NCBI RefSeq assembly: GCF_937616625.2
Contig: NC_065574.1
Location: 53,844,052-53,908,051 of the forward strand
Direction of reading: 5' to 3'
Origin: Mercurialis annua
Lineage: Eukaryota; Streptophyta; Magnoliopsida; Malpighiales; Euphorbiaceae
DNA length: 64,000 nt
Shown here in pieces: positions 12,746-23,428 of the stretch. The translations under genes and the position numbers were made by a program. A model generated the notes under the pieces. It worked only from the letters and a program-made list of their open reading frames with translations, ran no database searches and was not told the DNA's origin. Numbering within the stretch: position 1 is the stretch's first letter; every line of letters begins with the position of its first letter.

Positions 12746-13759
12746 TTTGATTTGTTTTTCTTTAAATTTCTGTTTGTCTCTGTGTAATTGGCGCAATGTA
12801 ATTTACAGGCCACTGGGAGCTAGAAATAGAGACAGTGACAGTGGAGGAGGGTCTAGCGAGGTGGATACGGTGACGTTTTGGTACTTGTAGCTGCTTGTTC
12901 TGCTGCCACGGGGGTGGGTGTGGGCTCACGATTCCATAAAACGGATCTTAGAAGCGATTAAGGATGATCACGTGATATGCACAGTTCTTGGATCTTTCGA
13001 GTTCAAACTTCATTCGGCCGACATCAATTTTTTTTGCATATAATTTATTATTATTATTATTATAACTTTTTAAATATGTAAATTTAAATATATATGAATT
13101 TAGTCAATTTCCACAATATCTTATAGGAAATAGTTTACAATATTCCCGTAAGAGTTTGGTCAGATATGTAGATTTGCAAGCCGTACGCATTTTGCAATTT
13201 GACTATGATCTTCAACTTTAATTCGACTCGTTAAAAAAAATAGTTTACAAACACTAAACATAAAAGTTACTTTTATTTTTTTTATTAATATTATGAGTTG
13301 CTCTCGAACTCGGTATATATTGTTTGAACTTCAAAATTTACTCATGTGGTTTGCATAAAAATTAGAATTTAGTCAAATTCGGATTCGGCTCATCTTGTTT
13401 ACACCTCTATCAATAACTCTAAATACTAGTATTTTCAAATCTTGGTATATATTGAGGAAAAAATACTTGATTCGAATTAAATTACCATCCAAATTTATCA
13501 GAATTTTTCAATACCACAATACTCTTTGAAACGTTTTCACTTCCACAATCAATATTAAAATTAAGTGCAAAACAAAGGTAATTCAAAACAACACTCTCAT
13601 TTTAATTCATTAATACTCCAAACAAAAACCCAACGTACATGACTCGACAAATAAAACACAAACTGACTCAACAAATATAAAACCACAAAATTTAAAAAGA
13701 ACCAGACAAACAAACACTAACTTAATTATTTCCTTCATTCATATCCAAAATACTACTAC
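12746..13759. other. Intergenic: COR413IM promoter side and first EC1 3' region
   Basis: No coding frame. 12746-12900 is the likely 5' leader and promoter of COR413IM. 13000-13560 is AT-rich and featureless. 13560-13759 is the probable EC1 3' untranslated region. Confidence 0.5.
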
Positions 13760-14212
13760 TCAAGGAGTAGAAACCAAAGATTCCTCCGAAACAACCTTAT
13801 TAGGCACCACACGCGGCGGAGCTTGCGGTGGCGGAGTAGAATGATTACCATCCTCCTGATCTTTAATACAATATCCTTCAAGAATATCCTCTTCTTCTGT
13901 AGTAAACCCTAACGTGTCAATCAAGTTAGGCCAGCACTGGTCACTAATGACACGTATAGCTCGACAGCAACCGTGACCTAATTGTGTTTCACCGTTGAGA
14001 AAAAACAGAATAATCTCAGTAGTGCAAGCTTGAAGTTGCATCAAAGAGTCCCAGCAGTTTGACGACTCGTCGTCCAACTTTAACCTAGCCATGAGGTTTG
14101 AGCCTGGGGAAATATTGGCCAAAGGACGTGCTGATATTGCCTTGCTGCTCAAGCTAGCGGCTAGCAGAAAAGACACTAGAAAAACAAGTTTAAGATTAAG
14201 ATTAGAAGCCAT
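13760..14212 (-). CDS. EC1: Egg cell-secreted protein EC1-like (copy 1)
   Basis: Single-exon gene of 150 residues. EC1 proteins are small cysteine-rich proteins (prolamin-like domain) stored in the egg cell and released on sperm arrival, where they activate sperm for gamete fusion. A signal peptide covers about residues 1-28, with a likely cut before RPL. Six cysteines lie at 53, 63, 82, 83, 93 and 115, the EC1 pattern, including CWDSL, QACTTEIILFFLNGE and LGHGCCRAIR followed by CWPNLIDTLGFTTEE. The tail is Pro-rich and Ser/Val-rich and differs from copy 2. A TATA box (ctatataaac) lies about 75 bp upstream. Copy 2 sits about 9 kb away in the same orientation with PRP39 between them. Family assignment is strong; egg-cell expression is inferred. 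Confidence 0.93.
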   Translation of the reverse strand: MASNLNLKLVFLVSFLLAASLSSKAISARPLANISPGSNLMARLKLDDESSNCWDSLMQLQACTTEIILFFLNGETQLGHGCCRAIRVISDQCWPNLIDTLGFTTEEEDILEGYCIKDQEDGNHSTPPPQAPPRVVPNKVVSEESLVSTP

Positions 14213-14282
14213 TTTGAGATAAATTATGTAGAGAAAAAAGGTTTAGATTGAGATGAAGTGATGGATTAGTGAAACTATAGTA

Positions 14283-14348
14283 GGGTTTATATAGGAATAT
14301 TTGCATTCAGTGGTACGTACGTTATTTTTGCATGGAGAAATGAAGAGG
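14283..14348 (-). promoter_or_regulatory. EC1 copy 1 promoter: TATA box and two blocks shared with copy 2
   Basis: Plus-strand 14285-14294 (gtttatatag) reads as a TATA box for the minus-strand EC1 gene. The block 14283-14306 is almost identical to the same place upstream of copy 2. A second block, plus-strand tttttgcatgga with its flank to about 14348, is also shared. The sequence between the blocks is not conserved. Confidence 0.65.
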
Positions 14349-15498
14349 CAGTGGTGCTAATTAACATGATGAGAGTTGATAAATTAAGGAAGATGGAAAG
14401 GCAATCATAATTTAACGAATTAGAGCACTTAACTAGCATATAATTAATAATTAATTAGCTTCAAGATACAATTAATGAATTTACCCTAACGGACTATATC
14501 AGATGAAAACTGATAATTTGAGCTCTTTATTTAAAATGTTTTTAAAATCAGCTGCGTATAGTTTGTATGGAAATAGAAGGTCGTGTAAAAATCATACCGA
14601 ATCGAAAACTTAAATCGAACCAATGAATTTAATTCAACTTCGCTTGACAAAAAAAAATATCTTTTAGGTTCACTTAGTTAGTTTTTCAACATAAACAAAT
14701 AAGCTAATTTTTTTTTCTTTTGACATCCAATAAGCTAAGTTTTAGTGCAAACCAAACAAAAAAATCGAATAATATTAGAAAACTCGACCAAACAAAAAAT
14801 TTCAGTTTAGTATGAGTTTAGAATTTTTTTACATCCTTATAATTTCAATTCTTTTTAAATTTTAATAAAAATAAATTTAAATTTGATTCAGTTCAGTCTG
14901 AATTAAATTGACACTATTATGTAAACATTTATAACGAATCATGCAAGGAGTAGAAAATGCTGATTTAATTGTCGATTAATTATTAAGACTTTGTTAACAT
15001 TACAGAGATCATGTAGCTAAGTAAAATTTTCAAATTGATCGAATTTAAGCTCTATGTAATCTTGTAATAGAATTAATTAACCATTTTTCAAATAAATATG
15101 CATATGCACATAATTAATTTCGAACTTAGTTATAAAAATAATTCGAGTATCCAATCCTTTTTTTATTTTTACACTCATTTTCAATATTCTTTATCCATAA
15201 TTTGAGCTTTTATGATAAGTTCAGCGGCTAATTTGATCCAAAAAAATGTCAAAGAAGACTATTTTAAACTATAGCTTTAAGTAAAGGTATCAGATTAAAC
15301 TTTATTCCAAAAGGAAAGTACAATCACCCGGTCTTAATCATGGCCCATAAAGATCCTACAAATGGGCCAAAACAATGAATGTCCAGCCCAATTTCTCAAT
15401 CCCTCCCTCTCTTTCATCCCGTTGCTTCCATAATCAAACGATTCAAAGCAGCTCTTAAAAAATTAAAAAATTTGAACTTATTTTTAAGTGATTAATTA
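14349..15498. other. Intergenic between EC1 copy 1 and PRP39 (divergent)
   Basis: AT-rich, with no coding frame. 15300-15498 is richer in C and probably contains the PRP39 promoter and leader. Confidence 0.5.
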
Positions 15499-18400
15499 AT
15501 GGAGGAGCAAATTTTGAGCACTGAAAACTCCACTGGTATGTAATTACATGAGCTATCAAACTAAGATTTGAATGCATTTATCTAATTAATCTACTCTTTT
15601 GCAGCAGTTGTTGTAATTAACAAGGCTAAACTGCTTGAAATTACCGCTAATGGATCATTAGAGTTTGATGACTGGACTTCGCTTATATCAGAGGTTGAAA
15701 AAGATTATCCTGTAAGTTCAATTTTATCATAATATCAGTAATATATTTAACTAAATGAATGAATAAACTTATTGTTGATATAATGTCTAATTTTTGAATA
15801 TTTGTTGAATTTTGACCGTTAGTTTAGTTGAGAAATGATGAAGGATGTAAAAAATTTCGCTATATGGATCGGTTTTATTGTTTATGTTGTTTGCTTGTAT
15901 TAGGTTTGATTAGTGAAAATGAAATGCTGCTTGATTTTTGCAGGATAGTGTAGAGTACATATGTTTAGTGTATGATTCGTTCTTGTCCGAGTTTCCTCTG
16001 TGCTATGGTTATTGGAGGAAGTATGTTAATCACATTATACGGTTGTGCAATGGTGGCAAGGTTGTTGAAGTGTTTGAAAGAGCTGTTGCATCTGCTACTT
16101 GTTATGTTGATTTGTGGGTTGACTACTGCTGTTTCGGGACTGTTTATTTTGAGGATCCATCTGATGTTCGTAGGTAAGTTTTTAAAGAACAGCGAACATC
16201 AAATTCCGTATTTTTGTACTTGTTGTGGAACTTCTGCTTTGTGTTGCTTATGTTGTTTGTTTTTCGGGAACATGCTTTTTTTTATTTGTTTGGAAATGAA
16301 ATCCACGCTTCCTCATTAAGAATCCTACTTGAAAAATGAAACTGTCTTCTTTCACTTGTAGAGGATTTGGAGATGTTATGAACTGTTGCCTTTTGGAATC
16401 AGAAAACTTGCCTTTTCAAATTTCATGAACTGTGTCTGATTCTGTTCACATATTAGCTTAATATTGTGATGCCTTTGATTCCCCTATGGACTATTTTTTT
16501 CTCTCATTTAGGAGCCTATAGCATTCTTCCTTGGTTGTTAAGGATAGCTTGCATGCAACAATTTACTGGATGGATACTCTTTTAGGATATTATGCCATAA
16601 TTGGAATGTAATTTTTGCACTAATTTCTGAATAGGGAATCCCGAATTACATTAATTAAATTAATCTTGTTGACCTGTATGGATCATACTTCCCTATGCGC
16701 ACTATGCTTCAGTTATAATCATTTCATACCTAGGCGCTAAAGCCTTGCCTCAATTTTGAATCTCTTAAACATTTTTTGCTTAATGGAGTATTTTCATACC
16801 TCAGTTAATAGTTTGTCTGACCTTGTTTAACAGATTATTCAAAAGAGCCTTATCATTTGTTGGAAAGAATTACTTATGCCATTCCTTGTGGGATAAATAT
16901 ATTGAGTTTGAGTTCTCTCTGAAAGACTGGAGTTCCTTGGCTCACATTTACATTCAAACACTAAGGTTTCCTACCACAAAGTTGCATCACTATTATGATA
17001 GGTATGCCTCTCTCATATGAGTTTCTTTTCTCTAACTTTTTAAATAACTTAAAAGAAATATGTTTGAAGATTTGTATTATACCATTATTCATGAAAAGAA
17101 GAACAGAAATAAGAATCCTCTTTTGAGGGTTAGTGTTTACAGCTGCAGTTGCATGTTATTTTTCATGGTCTGTTTTTTTATAAAAAAATCTTTTATTCCT
17201 TTGACATAACATGCTCTTAGTTTCTCTTCTGTTTTCATGTCTTGTTGGATAGTATCATATTATCTTGAATTATGCTCTCATTGGCCTTAATTTTCAACTT
17301 GCTTCAGTTTTAAGAAGTTAGTGCAAATATGGGAGGCAGAGATGCAATCTTGTAACACTTCCAGCTTGATGGACTTATCAGAGCCTATACTTGATAATGA
17401 AGCTTCTACACATTATAACCAAGATAATATTGTCCGCATCATTAAAGACCTGCTGGATCCATCCATTGGCTCAGCTAGGTCTAATGTGCTGCAGAAATAT
17501 AAATCTATTGGAGAATTATTCTTTCAGAAAGCTTCTATGTTGAATGAAAAAATAAGTTGCTTTGAGACTCATATTAAGCGGCCCTATTTTCATGTCAAGC
17601 CACTTGACGCCAATCAGTTGGAAAATTGGCACCATTATCTGGACTTTGCCGAGTTAAATGGAGATTTTGACTGGGTATTAATTTCATGCTATCTCGTTCT
17701 TATTTAGGCTTCTTTCTTGCTTTATTTTTTTGCTTCTGACATCCCTCATTTTCATTGACTATAGGCTGTTCAACTTTATGAAAGATGCTTAATTCCTTGT
17801 GCTAATTATCCTGAGTTTTGGATGCGTTATGTGGATTTCATGGACAGTAAGGGAGGAAGAGAGATAGCAAACTATTCACTGGATCGAGCAACACAAATCT
17901 TTCTGAAGGTTAATAATTTAACTAGAACTTTTCCTTTCATCATGAAGATGCCTATTTTACTATTTTTATCACTTGTGGCTTTGTTCATCATTTCTTTTTT
18001 CTTTTTAGTCTAAAGTAATTAAGTCTTGCAATGGATGTCTTTTTAACTAACAATCCCATTTAGCTTTTCTGACAATCTAGCAAGAAAATGAAGTAAACTG
18101 TCATTATGTCCTATGTATGATGATTAATTTTTTTAGCATTTAGATAAAGTGATTGAAGCACACTGCAATTGCAGTTGTTTGCTTTTAGTCTTTTCAGTTA
18201 AACTATTTTTTGCAAGAATAACAAATTCTTGCATCAAAATTTATTTAATAATCTATTAGCTACACAAGCAGAAAACAAAGATTTTTGATTTAACAAAATA
18301 AGAATTTAAATGATAAATCTCAAACTTTCTATCAATAGGAAATTGAGCAGCTTAATTGAAGGTGCTAGGAATTGACCAAGTTTGTGTGGAAGTGGAACCA

Positions 18401-21400
18401 ATCACGACTTTAGGGATTCTTACTGCTTGTAAATTGTTTTGTGCATTCTGAAAATAAATGAAATTTTACACAGAAGTTCACGATCGCACCTTTAATATTA
18501 TAAACGGCAGGGTCATTATCACTGTGGTCATTGCACTTAACAGGATAAAGCGCTCCCTAGGTTACTGCCTTCAATTGTTCTACGACTCCTAAAAGGTTTT
18601 AACAATTTAGCTATCAAAAGTTATTATGCTGTATGCTCAGTTTCTTGTTATATCAGCTTAATGTTGTGGCATACTGAAACCAGTGGATGATTTTATAGGA
18701 TGTTTTTACTTAATTGCTTTACATGAATGGAGATTTTTTATGGCCCACTCTTATATTCACTGCAGAGGGTATCAGTGATTCATCTGTTCAATGCCAGGTT
18801 TAAGGAGTACACAGGAGATGTGATTAGTGCACGTGCTTCCTTTCTTCAATGCAATAAGGAATCAGATTCAGACTTCGTTGAAAATGTTATAACAAAATCT
18901 AACATGGAGAAACGTCTAGTATGTCATTTCTTGATCAATGCTTCTGTTATTACTAAAACAAAAGAAAGAATCCAAATGCTTATATATCCAGATTCGTAGT
19001 GACTAGAAAGTTTTGGTTTCATGGACAGGGAAATTTCAATGCAGCTTCAACTACATGCAAAGAAGCAATAGAAATGGCTGGAAAGATGGAAAAATGGCAT
19101 ATACTTTCAATTTTGTATGTTCACCTTTCTAGACTAAAATTTATGGTAAGTTTTTTATGCAAGTCCAATTATATGCAATTTTGTCTCTTAATTTTCTATC
19201 CATTTTTATTTTTTCACATTATGTTATTCTTAGAATCATCTATCATCACTTAGCCGCTGGTTGATGTTTCTGTTCATCACATTTCTTTTTGCAAATACTT
19301 AAATTATTAGTTCGAGTTTCTCCCCAAAATTATTCATCTTCTTTCCTGTAAATCTCAAGCTACATTTGAACTATATGGTTATATTTATGAGTGCTTGCTT
19401 GTATAAGTCACTATTAAACTGGTTTCATTTCATGTATAAGTATTTGCTAACTTTGAAATTTCCATCTGTGGAGTTTGCCGCTTGGCCATTGCTTTCTTGT
19501 TCAGTAAATATATTTATGCTAAATTTTTCTCATTTGTAGTCTTCTGATAGTGAAGATGTTGCTAGAGACATCCTGATAGATGGAATCAAGCACATGCCTT
19601 GGTGCAAATCACTTCTAGAGGTAAATCTTCTTTTATTTGTGGCTATATTCAAATCTGAAAAAAGAACGGTATTCTGCTATCCTCGACAGCCTTTTGCTTC
19701 TTTAGATGGTTTTATTTTCACATTATAGCTTCCTGAAAACTACCAACTGTTAAAAAATAGTATTATGGTCGTCAATTGTTACTTAAACAGGAGCTAATAA
19801 AATTTGCAATCTCACGTGGAGGGTCGAGGCATATGAATGTGATAGATGCCATTGTAGCAGATGCTATATCTTCAGGCACAGGTGTACCTCAAGGTTTGAG
19901 TGCAAAAGATAGGGAGGACATATCAAGACTTTACTTGGAGGTTAACTTTTTCTCAATCTGGACCATAATGTCTTGAAATGTTAAATTTAGTTGTCTTTGT
20001 TTGTGGTGATTTCTCTTGTCATGTGAATTTTTATCTTTTCATTTCATGTACTTGGTAAAAGTAAATTAAAGATTTCATAAGATTACTATGATCATTTCTA
20101 TATTATTTTTTTGAGAGGTGATCATTTCTATCAAATGTAATTTCTATTCATAATCATTTTAAAGAATGATTTTACAATATGTGAATATTTCTGTTTGTTT
20201 TGTGGATGAATTGGTATTTTGATAAGTGCAGCATGGATTTGCATCTCAGGACACTAGTTAGTAGTTACCTTAAATCGACTGCTCGGATTTATTTACTGTT
20301 GCATCATCACACTCGCATATAGTTAGGGAAGCATCTAACCCTTTCTAAAATTACTACTAACAGACTTCTATTGACAACAGTTTGTTGACCTTTGTGGATC
20401 AGCGCATGATGTAAGAAAGGCATGGAATCGGCACTTTAAACTGTTTCCATTTTCTGTAAGGACTATGGTGTTTCAAGAAGCTGCAGGAACCAAGCAATGG
20501 AAACTAGATTTGGAAGGAGAAGAAATCCGTGTCGGTCTACCTCATCAACCCTCTGAAGATTCGAGTTCTCACTGCCTCATTCAATCATCACTGGAAACAA
20601 CTAATCCTTCCTCGCCTGAATTAAAGGACACCCAGGCTGCACATCCTGCCGCTGATCAAATCTCTGACCAGAAATCGCCAGTACTGATAAACCGTGATAT
20701 TTTACCTAATGAGGTATCAGTTCAAGAATCACCTTTGCTCGAAGATCAGAATGAGCTTGCAAACCCGGAAAAAGTTACCGTGCTTCAATTGGGAAAATCT
20801 GACAACATAGTAAGTGAGAGTGTATTCCAGGTGTCATTCAAAGTTTCAGAGCCATCTGAGGATGTTAGTGAACAAAAATTTCACTCTCTTGACTTAGAAT
20901 GTCAAGTTGCCAATGAAACTGAAAGTACTCCGGCGTTTAATTCTTTGTCTAAAGAAGATGATGCTCAGAAAGAGGTGGATCTGGAGTCTGAACAGGATCT
21001 GAAGACACCTTCGCTGCAGAAACTATCCCTTGATCCCCAGGATGCTAAAAGTCCAAAACCAATTAGTCCCGCATCGAATGAGTATGGATTTCCTCAAAAT
21101 ACTATATTGCCGAAGAGTGAACTATCCGAGAGAGACAGCATGCCAATTGAAAATATGCTGGATCGTGGTCAAAATACTAACATTAATTCCAGTATATCCA
21201 GCCCCGGAGACACTCGAGCAACTGTTTCTGCCCAAACTAATCGTGAGTATGCGAGTCCTTCAGCGACTAATCAGATTGTTATGGAACATGCATTTCCAGA
21301 GCAACAGAAACTAGGCAATAGTGGTAGAAATTGGCATCAAAGGAATAATTCTGATAGATTTCACAAAGATTCCAAATTTGGTTTTCGTGGGAATTCGAAT

Positions 21401-22087
21401 AGAAGGCATTATAAACAGAGGCAGTATTCCCCTCAAAGGACATATCAACGTGCCGAAGAAGGCTCTCAAAGGTTCATGAATCAAGATTACAATTCTCAGC
21501 ACCGATCATCACAGGATCCACAAGTTTACCAAGGTGGCCAAGTTCAAAATCAGTATTCAGCTTCTGTTGCTAATCTAACAGCACCTCAAGCTTGGCCGGC
21601 GCAGAACCTTGCTCAACCGCCTGTGCAGCCTACATTGTATCCTCAACCACAGCTGTCTCAAATTCCTATGCAAAGTACTGAGCTACAAGGGAATTTGCAG
21701 ACTAACGAAGCATATAACCAAATGTGGCAAAATTATTACTACCAGCAACAGCAGCTTCTATGGCAACAACAGCAGACACTGCATCACCAACAACCACAAC
21801 AGCAGCAGCTTTATCAACAGCAATATGAGCAGCAATTGTTGCAGCTGCAATATTTTCAGCAACAGCAGGGACAGCAGCTGCAACCGCAGCAACAACAACA
21901 ATTGGTGCTGCAACAGCAGCAAGTACCTTATCAGCAGATGCAACAGCAGCAATCCTATCAGCAACAAAATCTAGTTTACGCACAACAGCAGCTACCGAAT
22001 CAGCAGTCTCAGATGCAACAGCAACAGTATCACCAACAACAAACACCCTCAGAACCGCAGCTTCCACACGAACAAAATCTAGAATAA
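15499..22087 (+). CDS. PRP39: Pre-mRNA-processing factor 39 (PRP39) homologue with long Gln-rich tail
   Basis: U1 snRNP component that helps select 5' splice sites; made of HAT (half-TPR) repeats. Exons: 15499-15535, 15605-15711, 15944-16173, 16834-17001, 17308-17674, 17765-17908, 18766-18918, 19029-19145, 19540-19620, 19791-19940, 20381-22087; total about 1086 residues. HAT repeats fill about residues 20-520, with aromatic landmarks such as CYGYWRKYV, LWDKYIEFEFS, NWHHYLDF, YPEFWMRYVDFM and RFKEYTGDV. The last exon alone codes 568 residues: an acidic, Ser/Pro-rich linker, an Arg/Gln/Tyr patch near 21330-21500, and from about residue 967 a Gln-dominated tail. Acceptor 2 is a tandem NAGNAG (15601-15607). 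By neighbours it matches Arabidopsis At5g46400 (PRP39-2). Function is inferred from the family. Confidence 0.92.
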
Positions 22088-22846
22088 CCCAAGCATCAAA
22101 TTTACATTTCACGCGTCTATGTGTGTAAACATGTTTCTAAACTCGTAATGTACCCCAAAAGGAAAAGAAATGAAAAACAAAAAATCGAACAAGAAAAATT
22201 GGTATGAAGCAATGACCTGAGTATTGAATATCAGGAAAATCAAATATGTTCCTTTTAGTTCATCTATCATGCTTTTTTTCCCTCTAAATTTTGTCTTGCT
22301 TTTGGTCCATTTTAATGGGAGAGTTGTTTTCAGTTTAATTCACGATTTAGAATTCATCTTATTAATTTTCAAATCCTCGTATCAGCCTGCAGGCAAGTTA
22401 TGCGTTACGTTCTGCCTGATACTGGTGAATATGGGATTGTAGTATAATAAACTGCAGATTTTAATTTTGACTCGTGCTCATCCTCATGCTAAAACATTTC
22501 ATTTTCTAACTTAGAAAAGCAGATCCTTTAACTAATACTAATATCATGAAAATTTGTTCATAACATCAGTTTTGACCTCGAGACTACGAATTCAGTCACT
22601 ACGAGAAAGGAATAAAAAAACTTAAATTTTCAGTCTATTTCAAAACATATTTTTTTTTCTTCATCCTCGGATGATTTAGCAAAACAAGTACCAAACAGGC
22701 AGACAAATTAATTAATAATGAAAAGTGTTACTCAATACCTTAAATGAAAACTGGATCACAAACATATAGTAGTAGTAATTAAGATAACATTATAGGCCAA
22801 ACATTCAATTATTCTTTTATTTCTTACATCAAAATCTTAATTCTAC
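22088..22846. other. Convergent spacer between PRP39 and EC1 copy 2
   Basis: No coding frame that I would defend. It should contain the PRP39 3' untranslated region (first few hundred bases) and the EC1 3' region. Confidence 0.5.
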
Positions 22847-23296
22847 TCAAGGAAGTGGGACCAAATTCTGCTCCAGAACAACCTTAGGCAGTCCATACAC
22901 GGGAGACGGCGGCGACGGCGGCGGAGTTGAAGTACCATCCTCCTCTTTAATGCAGTATCCTTCAAGTATGTCACCTTCTTCAGTAGTAAACCCTAGCGTG
23001 TCAATCAAGTTAGGCCAGCATTGTTCACTAATGATACGAATAGCGTGGCAGCAACCGTGGCCTAACTCCGTTTCGCCGTTGAGGAAAAACAGAATAATCT
23101 CAGTACTGCAAGCTTGGAGTTGAATCAAAGAGTCCCAACAATTTGCTGACTCTTCATCTAGCTTCAACCTAGCCATGAGGCTTGACCCTGAGCCGGAGGC
23201 TCGAGCCAAGGGACGCGCTGCCATAGCCGTGCTGCTCAAGGTAGCAGCTAGCAATGAAGCAATGATCAGAACCGTAAACTGAAGATTGGAAGCCAT
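22847..23296 (-). CDS. EC1: Egg cell-secreted protein EC1-like (copy 2)
   Basis: Single-exon gene of 149 residues, a clear paralogue of copy 1 at 13760-14212. It has a signal peptide (MASNLQFTVLIIASLLAATL), the shared stretch SLMARLKLDEESANCWDSL, the same six-cysteine pattern (QACSTEIILFFLNGE, LGHGCCHAIR, EQCWPNLIDTLGFTTEE, LEGYC) and a Pro-rich tail with SPP repeats. The two copies are nearly identical through the cysteine domain and diverge in the signal peptide and the tail, as expected if only the core is under strong constraint. Likely released by the egg cell at fertilisation (family knowledge). Its promoter shares blocks with copy 1. Confidence 0.93.
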   Translation of the reverse strand: MASNLQFTVLIIASLLAATLSSTAMAARPLARASGSGSSLMARLKLDEESANCWDSLIQLQACSTEIILFFLNGETELGHGCCHAIRIISEQCWPNLIDTLGFTTEEGDILEGYCIKEEDGTSTPPPSPPSPVYGLPKVVLEQNLVPLP

Positions 23297-23362
23297 TTTT
23301 TGAGAGACTATTACTTGGTGATAGAAAAATATGGGTGAAGATATGAAATAATGAAAAGTTAA

Positions 23363-23428
23363 GGGGTTTATATAGGAATATTAGCATTTATGTTTGCATG
23401 AAGGTTTTTTGCATGGAAAATGAATAGG
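23363..23428 (-). promoter_or_regulatory. EC1 copy 2 promoter: TATA box and shared blocks
   Basis: Plus-strand 23366-23375 (gtttatatag) is the TATA box, about 70 bp from the start codon. Together with the following ggaatatt and gcatt it repeats the copy 1 promoter. The second shared block (tttttgcatgga) is at about 23406-23417. Confidence 0.65.

Noticed and set aside
12746..12796. Upstream in-frame ATG of COR413IM at 12796
   Set aside because: It would add a charged Lys/Gln-rich stretch before the transit peptide, unlike the family. The ATG at 12745 fits better.
21702..22112. 136-codon minus-strand frame rich in Ala and Val
   Set aside because: Antisense shadow of the PRP39 Gln codons.
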